A stretch of 6,641 nt of DNA from JBFXEO01 sp050180015 (GTDB lineage: Bacteria; Bacteroidota; Bacteroidia; Bacteroidales; Tenuifilaceae): contig JBFXEO010000165.1 of assembly GCA_050180015.1 (NCBI GenBank), positions 1 to 6,641 of the forward strand, written 5' to 3'. The notes beneath the pieces were generated by a model, which was given only the letters and a program-made list of their open reading frames with translations, was not told the DNA's origin and ran no database searches. Below, piece after piece: positions 1 to 6,190 of the stretch. A program made the translations under genes and the position numbers. Each line of letters begins with the position of its first letter. Within the stretch, counting starts at the first letter, position 1.

Positions 1-1244
1 AAACTGTTGACCTAAGAAACATGAAGGTTTGGGTTGACTACCATAAGGAATGGCAACAAATTTTTGATGAAAGTTGGCGTCAGATGCGCGATTTCTTCTA
101 CGTTGAAAACATGCACGGCTTAAACTGGCAGGCAATGCACGATAAATACGCCGTACTACTACCCTACGTTAACCATCGCAACGATCTCACCTACATAATT
201 GGCGAAATGATTGGCGAGTTAAGCATTGGACACGCGTACGTTAACAGCGGCGAAAAACCAGAACCCAGCAGAATAACCGTAGGCTTACTTGGCGCAAAAA
301 TCAGCAGGCATTCGAGCGGTTACTTCAAAATCGATCAAATTATTGAAGGCCGGAATTGGGATAAGTCAACCCGCTCGCCACTACAGGATGTTGGCGTTAA
401 CGTAAAAGCAGGCGATTACATTCTGTCCGTTGACGGACAAAATTTACAAAACATCAGCGATATCTACTCAACGCTAGTTGGCAAGGCAGAAAAAACAGTA
501 GAGCTGGTTGTAAACGGCAAGCCCGAAATGGCCGGTAGCAGAAAGGTGTTGGTTACCCCCATTGCTAACGAGGCAAACCTTTACTACTACGATTGGGTTC
601 AGAAAAATATTCAGAAAGTGTCGGAGGCTACCAACGGCGAAGTGGGCTACATACACATTCCCGATATGGGTCCTGAAGGTTTGAACGAGTTTGTACAGCA
701 CTTTTACCCGCAACTCAACAAAAAAGGATTAATTATCGACGATCGTGGAAATGGCGGCGGGAACGTATCGCCAATGATACTTGAACGCCTTAGCCGCGTA
801 CCTTACCGTCAAACCATGCGCAGGGGCAATGAACATGCTTCGCCTGTACCCAACGAAACAATGGTTGGACCAAAGGTACTCCTAATTGATAGGTATTCGG
901 CTTCCGATGGAGATCTATTCCCCTACGGTTTCAAACAACTTAAGTTGGGAACCGTTATCGGCACCAGAACCTGGGGCGGGGTTGTAGGGATTTCGGGATC
1001 CTTGCCTTTTGTTGATGGCGGGGACCTGCGCAAACCGGAGTTTGCCAGCTTTAGCAGCGAAACTAGCGATTGGATCATTGAGGGTTACGGGGTTGATCCG
1101 GACATCTACCTCGACAACGATCCCTATAAGGAGTACATGGGTATAGACGATCAGCTGAATAAAGCAATAGAGGTGATAAAGGAACAGCTGAAGAATTATA
1201 AACCGCTCCCGGGCATTCCACAAGCACCCGATAAATCAAAATAA
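1..1244 (+). CDS. Tricorn-type S41 family peptidase, C-terminal part (5' truncated)
   Basis: This is the C-terminal half of a tricorn-like serine protease. The frame is open to the window edge (codons from base 3 read TVDLRN before the first Met at 21), so that Met is internal and not the start. Numbering from it, residues 1-75 are the tricorn C1 region (FDESWRQMRDFFY, then GELSIGHAYV with the likely catalytic His71). About 95-180 is a PDZ domain (KAGDYILSVDG). About 205-360 is the S41 catalytic core: GNGGG (243-247) near the oxyanion hole, SASDGD with the likely nucleophile Ser295, and EGYGVDPD with the likely catalytic Glu354. Archaeal tricorn has Ser before the catalytic His; here it is Gly70. 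Bacterial homologues usually have a signal peptide and N-terminal PD40 propeller, both outside this window. The likely role is peptide degradation in the periplasm. The family call is firm; substrate and location are inferred. Confidence 0.93.
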   Translation, partial: TVDLRNMKVWVDYHKEWQQIFDESWRQMRDFFYVENMHGLNWQAMHDKYAVLLPYVNHRNDLTYIIGEMIGELSIGHAYVNSGEKPEPSRITVGLLGAKISRHSSGYFKIDQIIEGRNWDKSTRSPLQDVGVNVKAGDYILSVDGQNLQNISDIYSTLVGKAEKTVELVVNGKPEMAGSRKVLVTPIANEANLYYYDWVQKNIQKVSEATNGEVGYIHIPDMGPEGLNEFVQHFYPQLNKKGLIIDDRGNGGGNVSPMILERLSRVPYRQTMRRGNEHASPVPNETMVGPKVLLIDRYSASDGDLFPYGFKQLKLGTVIGTRTWGGVVGISGSLPFVDGGDLRKPEFASFSSETSDWIIEGYGVDPDIYLDNDPYKEYMGIDDQLNKAIEVIKEQLKNYKPLPGIPQAPDKSK

Positions 1245-1262
1245 ACCAATCATTACTTATAC

Positions 1263-1295
1263 AGGAAAGTGCCCGTAGTACACGGGCACTTTCCT
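1263..1295 (+). terminator. Strong hairpin after the S41 gene, probable terminator
   Basis: AGGAAAGTGCCCGT (1263-1276) and ACGGGCACTTTCCT (1282-1295) form a perfect 14-bp stem around the 5-nt loop AGTAC, starting 18 nt after the protease stop codon. There is no proper T-run after the stem (CCTTA follows), so it is not a textbook intrinsic terminator. Position and stability still favour a transcription end or an mRNA 3'-stabilising structure. It separates the protease gene from the next operon. Confidence 0.72.
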
Positions 1296-1626
1296 CCTTA
1301 TAGAGCAGCATTCCCACTACTGTTGCCCCGACCAACTCAACGTCCGTACAGGAACAGAAGCCTGATGAGTGTACAGCTTCCCCTTAGTTATACGGCATTT
1401 ATTTACAGGTATAGGGAAAAGCTAATAAATTTTGGAAACCATCCAGTAAATTTTAGTTTACCCTAACATTTAATAACCTAAAAAGCTAAATATTCTCTCA
1501 ATTTAAGGCTAACTTTACCGCCAATTCAATGTTACCTGTAGGGCATTCAGCATATAAACGTATTCTAACAAACAGTATTTTGCCGGCAGCATTGGATCAA
1601 TTAAAAACATTAATGTAGATATCGCT
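1296..1626. other. Intergenic region without a recognisable gene
   Basis: About 330 bp lie between the protease hairpin and the nucleotidase start. The part after about 1420 is visibly AT-rich, as expected for a promoter region. I see no RNA gene, no convincing riboswitch and no believable reading frame. Minor structures are GAAGC (1357-1361) with GCTTC (1376-1380), GTAAA (1446-1450) with TTTAC (1457-1461), and the palindrome TGCCGGCA (1581-1588). None is strong enough to name. The promoter of the downstream operon should lie here. Confidence 0.6.
1431..1460 (+). promoter_or_regulatory. Weak candidate promoter for the nucleotidase-queE-ompA operon
   Basis: TTTG at 1431-1434 is followed after 19 nt by TAGTTTA at 1454-1460. 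This resembles the Bacteroidota -33 TTTG / -7 TAnnTTTG pattern in spacing, but the -7 box is imperfect. It would give a leader of about 160 nt. Other imperfect -7-like strings (TAACTTTA at 1510, TATTTTG at 1576) lack a TTG/TTTG at the right distance upstream. Treat as a guess. Confidence 0.25.
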
Positions 1627-3411
1627 ATGAAATCAACAGCGCGCAAGGCTATTATCTTATCAACTTTAAGCCTTTTACTATCGCCATCAGCATTTCCGCA
1701 AACAACTATCAATATAAAAATTTTACAAACCAGCGATGTTCATGGCGCAATTTTCCCCTACGATTTTATCGGGAACAAGCCGATGGAATCGAGTTTGGCG
1801 CAAGTTTACACCTATGTCAGACAGGAGCGAAGTAACGCCAACCAGCAGGTAATCCTCCTCGATAATGGCGATATACTACAGGGGCAACCTCCTGTTTACT
1901 ACTCAAATTTTATCGATAGTTCTTCTGCCAACCTTGTATCGCGGGTCTTCAACTACATGGACTACGATGCTGCAACCATAGGAAACCACGATATTGAGGC
2001 AGGGCCAACAGTTTACCGTAAGGTCGAAAAAGAATTTAAATTTCCGTGGCTGGCCGCAAATGCCATTAACACGAGCTTCGGAAAACCTGCCTTTACACCT
2101 TATACTATCATAAAACGTAACGGTATCCGCATTGCTGTGCTGGGTTTAACCACGCCGGGCATTCCGCGCTGGCTGCCAAAAGTCCTTTGGCCCGATATGC
2201 GTTTCGACGATATGGTTACCACGGCACGGTACTGGATTGACTACCTGCAAAAAAACGAAAAGCCCGACATTATTGTAGGGTTATTCCATGCCGGCCACGA
2301 TGCCTCCTACGGAGGCGCATCGGATAAGGATCCCCTCAACGAAAATGCCTCGCTGCTGGTTGCAGAGCAGGTCCCGGGTTTCGATGTAGTGTTCATTGGC
2401 CACGATCACGATAAGTTCATCCGTAAAGTTGCCAACATACAGGGCGATTCCGTGCTGGTACTCGACCCGCGATCATCGGCAAGGCTAATATCGCAGGCAG
2501 CTATTACTTTGACCTTGGATAAACGCGGTAAAACCATCGCCAAAAATATCTCCGGTGATTTGATTGAAACCAGAAATTTCGCTCCCGATTCCGGGTTCAT
2601 GGCAACCTTTAGCGCTGATTACAGCAAGGTCTCTGAATTTGTGCAGCGTCAAATTGGCGAGTTTACCCAAACCACAACCAGTGCCGATGCATACTTTGGC
2701 CCTTCAACTTTTATTGATTTTATCCACACCGCCCAGCTCAATTTAAGCAAGGCCGATATTTCCTTTGCAGCACCGCTCTCGTTTGTATCAACCATAAAGC
2801 AGGGAGACATTACGGTTAGCGACATGTTTAAGCTGTACCGTTTCGAAAATTTCCTTTACACCATGTCGCTTACAGGAAAAGAAGTTGACGCGTATTTAGA
2901 GTACGCCGTATCGCTATGGTTCAACACCATGAAGAGCCCTGACGATAACCTGATTAAATTCAGGATGAATGCCGATGGCTCAGTTCAAACAAATTCCCAG
3001 GGGAAAGTTCAACTTAGCTCAAACTACTACAATTTCGATTCTGCCGCCGGAGTTATTTATACGGTTGATGTTTCAAAACCCGACGGGGAGAAGGTTACAA
3101 TCCTTTCCATGGCCGACGGTGCTCCTTTTAGCGAGGGAAAAGTTTACGCTGTGGCCATTAACTCGTACCGGGGGAACGGTGGAGGCGGACACCTGACCAA
3201 AGGGTGCGGGCTATCGTCCGAAGAATTACAGAAACGGCTTATTTCTTCAACCGAAAAAGACCTGCGTTTTTACATAATGAACTACATTGTGCAAAAGCAA
3301 ACCATTACGCCCACCAGCCTAAACTCGTGGAGGCTAGTTCCTGAAGATTGGGTAAAATGGGCCGTAGAACGCGACAAAAAATTACTCTTTAGCTCCTCCA
3401 GTAACGAATAG
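1627..3411 (+). CDS. Secreted bifunctional metallophosphatase / 5'-nucleotidase (UshA/CpdB superfamily)
   Basis: This 594-residue protein should remove phosphate from nucleotides, and possibly open 2',3'-cyclic nucleotides, in the periplasm. Residues 1 to about 25 are a signal peptide: basic MKSTARK, a hydrophobic stretch, then SAFPQ, with no lipobox Cys. The N-terminal calcineurin-like domain shows all the two-metal motifs: SDVHG (Asp37, His39), NGD (Asp82), GNHD (Asn120, His121), FHAGH (His221, His224) and GHDH (His259, His261). The C-terminal 5'-nucleotidase domain (about 345-530) contains YRFENFLYTMSLTG (404-417) and YRGNGGGGH (514-522), the usual site of substrate-binding loops. In UshA the catalytic dyad is His-Asp in NHEFD; here the string is NHDIE. 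The length is normal for the family and the start directly precedes the signal peptide. It is the first gene of a tight cluster, with queE starting 6 nt after its stop. The superfamily call is firm; the exact substrate cannot be read from sequence. Confidence 0.92.
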   Translation: MKSTARKAIILSTLSLLLSPSAFPQTTINIKILQTSDVHGAIFPYDFIGNKPMESSLAQVYTYVRQERSNANQQVILLDNGDILQGQPPVYYSNFIDSSSANLVSRVFNYMDYDAATIGNHDIEAGPTVYRKVEKEFKFPWLAANAINTSFGKPAFTPYTIIKRNGIRIAVLGLTTPGIPRWLPKVLWPDMRFDDMVTTARYWIDYLQKNEKPDIIVGLFHAGHDASYGGASDKDPLNENASLLVAEQVPGFDVVFIGHDHDKFIRKVANIQGDSVLVLDPRSSARLISQAAITLTLDKRGKTIAKNISGDLIETRNFAPDSGFMATFSADYSKVSEFVQRQIGEFTQTTTSADAYFGPSTFIDFIHTAQLNLSKADISFAAPLSFVSTIKQGDITVSDMFKLYRFENFLYTMSLTGKEVDAYLEYAVSLWFNTMKSPDDNLIKFRMNADGSVQTNSQGKVQLSSNYYNFDSAAGVIYTVDVSKPDGEKVTILSMADGAPFSEGKVYAVAINSYRGNGGGGHLTKGCGLSSEELQKRLISSTEKDLRFYIMNYIVQKQTITPTSLNSWRLVPEDWVKWAVERDKKLLFSSSSNE

Positions 3412-3417
3412 GTGTAA

Positions 3418-4053
3418 ATGAACTTTTCGGAAATTATAAAGCAGTTCGACTCTGGCAGAATTTTACCGCTTGTGGAAGAATTCTATACGTTACAGGGTGA
3501 AGGGTATCACACAGGCAGGGCGGCATACTTTATCAGAATTGGCGGGTGTGATGTTGGTTGTGCCTGGTGCGATTCTCGCCTGTCGTGGAACCCCGAAACT
3601 TTTCCACCGGTTAAGGTGGATGAAATTGTTGCCCGGGCGTTAGCTTATCCGGCTAAAGCGGCTGTAATAACTGGCGGAGAACCAAGTTTATACCCGCTCG
3701 ATTACCTGTGCGCCAAACTTAAAAAACACAGTATCCAAACCTTCATCGAAACCTCTGGGGCTTACCCACTCTCAGGACAATGGGATTGGATTTGCCTGTC
3801 GCCAAAACGCCGGCAACCCCCGGTTGACTCCATCCACATGAAGGCCGATGAGTTGAAAGTAATCGTTGCTCGCCCCAACGATCTGAATTGGGCCGAGGAA
3901 AATGCATCGCTGGTAAAATCGGGGTGCCTGTTATTCCTTCAGCCCGAATGGAGCGTACGCGAAAAAATTGTACCGGTAATTGTTGATTACATCATGCAAA
4001 ATCCCCAATGGCGAATATCACTACAAGCCCACAAGTTTATGCACATACCGTAA
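3418..4053 (+). CDS. queE: 7-carboxy-7-deazaguanine synthase QueE (radical SAM)
   Basis: QueE converts 6-carboxy-5,6,7,8-tetrahydropterin to 7-carboxy-7-deazaguanine, the ring-contraction step toward preQ0 and queuosine in tRNA; it is cytoplasmic. The 211-residue protein has the family's opening EEFYTLQGEG (20-29). The radical SAM 4Fe-4S ligands follow as CDVGCAWC (Cys44, Cys48, Cys51), a plain CX3CX2C pattern without the long insertion seen in CX14CX2C QueE proteins. After these come the SAM-binding TGGEP (85-89), ETSG (111-114), SPK (128-130), DELKVIV (144-150) and LQPEWS (174-179), then the usual terminus SLQAHKFMHIP. Length and motifs appear complete. It starts 6 nt after the nucleotidase stop and ends 7 nt before the next start, so it is almost certainly co-transcribed with both. 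No queC, queD or queF partner is in the window. Confidence 0.96.
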   Translation: MNFSEIIKQFDSGRILPLVEEFYTLQGEGYHTGRAAYFIRIGGCDVGCAWCDSRLSWNPETFPPVKVDEIVARALAYPAKAAVITGGEPSLYPLDYLCAKLKKHSIQTFIETSGAYPLSGQWDWICLSPKRRQPPVDSIHMKADELKVIVARPNDLNWAEENASLVKSGCLLFLQPEWSVREKIVPVIVDYIMQNPQWRISLQAHKFMHIP

Positions 4054-4060
4054 ATTCAAC

Positions 4061-5983
4061 ATGAAACACGTACTCGCTTACCTACTAATGCTGCTCTTAC
4101 CCGTAAGTGGAGCAGCCCAAAACACAAAAACACTAAGTGTAAGCAACAGGCGTGCCGTTGAAAGCTACAACAAGGCCCTGAAAGCTTACGATAGGTACGA
4201 TTACATCACCGCCCAAAGCTTACTCAGGGAAAGTATCAGCATTGAACCAAAATTCATAGAAGCATACCTGGTACTATCCCAAACCTTCTACCAGATGGGC
4301 AACATCCCCGGCGCAATTGAGGCCACCCAAAAAGCCATTGATATTGATCCCTCGTTCTACCCAAACGCATTTTATACCCTTGGCCGATTTTACCTACAAG
4401 TTGGAGAGTACCAAAAAGCCCAGAATAACTTGGAACATTTCATATCATTAAAAGATATATCAAAAAATTTAGAGAAATCGGCCCATGAAAACATTGAGCG
4501 CTGCAAGTTTGCGTTAAATGCAGTTGAAAATCCGGTTCCGTACAATCCGGTAAATATTGGTACAAACATCAATACTGATTTAGACGAATACTGGCCCAGC
4601 CTTTCTGCCGATGAGAATACGCTGGTTTATACCGTTAAACTTCCAAAACCTGTAAATGTTGGCATAAGAAACACCCGGTGGCAGGAAGATTTTTACATAA
4701 GCAAGCGGAATACCGATGGATCGTGGAGTAAGGGTATTCCTGTAGTACCGCCGTTGAATACCGATATTAATGAAGGTGCCCAATCGCTTTCGTCCGATGG
4801 ATCTACGATGTACCTCACTATATGCAGTGGCGTTTGCAACATTTACACCTCGGTGATGCTCCACGATAGCATCTGGACTGCCCCGGTAAAACTTCCGCCC
4901 CAAATAAATTCAGCGAAATACTCCGAGAAACAACCATCCATTTCACCCGACGGCAGAACGCTGTACTTTGTAAGCAACCGTCCCGGCGGGCTGGGGGGAT
5001 TTGATATCTGGAAATCAGAAAAAAATGCTGACGGTACATGGGGTAATGCCTTAAATATAGGGGCACCCATTAATACATCCGGCGATGAGCAATCGCCATT
5101 CATACACTTCGATAACCAAACCCTGTACTTTTCATCAAATGGGCATATTGGAATGGGAAGTATGGACATTTACGTCACCCATTTAACCGATTCGGGCAAA
5201 TGGACCAATCCGGTAAATCTGGGATACCCTATAAATACCCATAAAAGCGAAGAAGGACTGATAGTGAATGCCAATGGTTCTGTTGCCTACTACTCAACCG
5301 ATATGTATCCCGAAAGGGGACGCGATATTTTCACCTTTAACCTTTACCCCGGAATACAACCAATCCCCACTTCGTATGTTACAGGAATTGTAAAAAATAG
5401 CAAAACGCTACAACCCCTAGAGGCTCAGATAACCCTTACAGATTTATCATCCAGAAGAGAGGCAATGAACTCAAGCTCCAACAGTACCGGCAAGTTCCTT
5501 ATTTGCCTGCCAACCAATAAAATGTATGGGTTATTTACATCTGCACCGGGTTACCTGTACCATTCAGAGCATTTCAACTTGCAGGGCGTATTCTCTTTCA
5601 GCAAACCCTTCTATCTCGAAATACTCCTTAGTCCAGTTGAAAAGAACGAAATAATTGTACTACGAAACATTTTCTTTGAGCTGGATTCTTACGCGCTGAA
5701 ACCAGAATCAAATGTTGAACTCGACAGGCTGATCACTACTCTTAAAGCCAACCCCACCATAGCTATTGAGGTTGGCGGGCACACTGACAATCAGGGAACA
5801 AACGAGTATAACCAGGAGCTCTCCGAACAACGCGCCAAAGCCGTTGCCCGCTATCTACTCTCGCATCAAATAGAGCCACACAGGGTTAAATGGATTGGCT
5901 ACGGTGAAACTAAACCCGTTGCAAGCAACTCAAGCCCCGAGGGAAGGGCACAAAACCGTAGAACGGAGGTGAAAATAATATAA
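4061..5983 (+). CDS. PorE-like envelope protein: TPR, five-blade PD40 propeller, CarboxypepD-regulatory and OmpA domains
   Basis: This 640-residue exported protein should anchor an envelope assembly to peptidoglycan. The ATG at 4061 was chosen because a signal peptide follows at once (MKHVLAYLLMLLLPVSGAAQ, 1-20) and it lies 7 nt after queE. Starting at the in-frame ATG 3980 would bury the signal and overlap queE by 74 nt. Domains: TPR helices, about 33-155. A PD40 propeller follows, about 165-430, with five repeats marked by IN/LN at 170-171, 232-233, 282-283, 337-338 and 391-392, each followed by strands such as SPDGRTLYF. A CarboxypepD-regulatory-like domain spans about 438-508 and an OmpA C-terminal domain about 531-640. 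In the latter GHTDNQGT (573-580) and LSEQR give Asp576 and Arg591, matching in type and spacing the diaminopimelate-binding Asp271/Arg286 of Acinetobacter OmpA. This domain order is that of Porphyromonas PorE, a type IX secretion component, but many paralogues exist. No Cys lipobox is present, so it is probably not a lipoprotein. Confidence 0.9.
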   Translation: MKHVLAYLLMLLLPVSGAAQNTKTLSVSNRRAVESYNKALKAYDRYDYITAQSLLRESISIEPKFIEAYLVLSQTFYQMGNIPGAIEATQKAIDIDPSFYPNAFYTLGRFYLQVGEYQKAQNNLEHFISLKDISKNLEKSAHENIERCKFALNAVENPVPYNPVNIGTNINTDLDEYWPSLSADENTLVYTVKLPKPVNVGIRNTRWQEDFYISKRNTDGSWSKGIPVVPPLNTDINEGAQSLSSDGSTMYLTICSGVCNIYTSVMLHDSIWTAPVKLPPQINSAKYSEKQPSISPDGRTLYFVSNRPGGLGGFDIWKSEKNADGTWGNALNIGAPINTSGDEQSPFIHFDNQTLYFSSNGHIGMGSMDIYVTHLTDSGKWTNPVNLGYPINTHKSEEGLIVNANGSVAYYSTDMYPERGRDIFTFNLYPGIQPIPTSYVTGIVKNSKTLQPLEAQITLTDLSSRREAMNSSSNSTGKFLICLPTNKMYGLFTSAPGYLYHSEHFNLQGVFSFSKPFYLEILLSPVEKNEIIVLRNIFFELDSYALKPESNVELDRLITTLKANPTIAIEVGGHTDNQGTNEYNQELSEQRAKAVARYLLSHQIEPHRVKWIGYGETKPVASNSSPEGRAQNRRTEVKII

Positions 5984-5993
5984 AACCTGACTG

Positions 5994-6014
5994 TAGCCCC
6001 AATGATGGGGGTTA
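5994..6014 (+). terminator. Probable terminator hairpin of the nucleotidase-queE-ompA operon
   Basis: TAGCCCC (5994-6000) pairs with GGGGTTA (6008-6014), including one G-U pair, around a 7-nt loop, 11 nt after the ompA-like stop codon. Only a mixed ATTGTATT follows, not a clean T-run. Position and GC content suggest the end of the operon transcript. Confidence 0.5.
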
Positions 6015-6031
6015 ATTGTATTCAGCACACC

Positions 6032-6058
6032 CTGTTCATGAGTCTGTGAAGTGAACAG
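6032..6058. repeat. Short inverted repeat CTGTTCA / TGAACAG
   Basis: CTGTTCA (6032-6038) and TGAACAG (6052-6058) are exact reverse complements with a 13-nt spacer. It lies just after the operon-end hairpin and could be a second terminator element or a protein-binding site. It has no T-run and no recognised family. On the opposite strand the same stretch reads as a short open peptide of about 18 codons ending in TGA, too short to call a gene. Confidence 0.35.
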
Positions 6059-6135
6059 AAGGTTCGACCCCGGATTTAACCGAAGGCATCAAAACAACCT
6101 GCTCAACACAATAATTTAATTTACATAGCTAACAC

Positions 6136-6166
6136 TTTGTTTGTAACAACATGTTCGTTACATTTG
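6136..6166 (+). promoter_or_regulatory. Bacteroidota-type promoter of the ATPase gene
   Basis: TTTG (6136-6139), a 19-nt spacer and TACATTTG (6159-6166) match the Bacteroidota housekeeping promoter (-33 TTTG, -7 TAnnTTTG) exactly in sequence and with typical spacing. A second TTTG at 6140-6143 is too close to be the preferred -33 box. Transcription would begin around 6170-6174, leaving a leader of roughly 20 nt before the ATG at 6191. The ATPase gene is therefore probably transcribed independently of the upstream operon. Confidence 0.75.
6142..6162. promoter_or_regulatory. Operator-like dyad within the ATPase promoter
   Basis: TGTAAC (6142-6147) and GTTACA (6157-6162) are exact inverted arms flanking a core that itself contains the palindrome AACATGTT (6148-6155). 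One extra G after the left GTAAC would make a perfect 20-bp palindrome. The dyad fills the spacer and overlaps the -7 box, which is where a repressor would block RNA polymerase. The regulator is unknown; a TetR-like dimer is one possibility by size and symmetry only. Confidence 0.45.
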
Positions 6167-6190
6167 CGGTACACATAATTTAAAATTGCC

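Noticed and set aside
915..1335. Overlapping minus-strand open frames across the end of the protease gene
   Set aside because: They are antisense to a well-supported protease domain, run through the hairpin, and show no domain-like sequence.
1269..1466. A 65-residue + strand open frame after the protease gene
   Set aside because: It starts with GTG inside the hairpin stem, has a proline/arginine/tyrosine-rich composition resembling no family I know, and runs into the AT-rich leader.
1441..1626. Possible preQ1 riboswitch ahead of the queE-containing operon
   Set aside because: The stretch around 1456-1490 is A-rich with CCC, but I could not pair a P1 stem or find the conserved loop. The operon's first gene is also not a queuosine gene.
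3980..4060. Longer N-terminal extension of the OmpA-like gene starting at 3980
   Set aside because: It would overlap queE by 74 nt and place 27 residues before an intact signal peptide. The ATG at 4061 is 7 nt after queE and starts the signal peptide directly.
4580..5169. Minus-strand open frames of 82-108 codons opposite the PD40 region
   Set aside because: They are shadows of the propeller coding sequence; the + strand frame has clear repeat structure and family motifs.
6061..6071. GGTTCGACCCC resembling the T-arm of a tRNA, a possible attachment site
   Set aside because: The bases before and after the TTCGA loop do not form a 5-bp T-stem, and no anticodon arm, acceptor stem or CCA end is visible.
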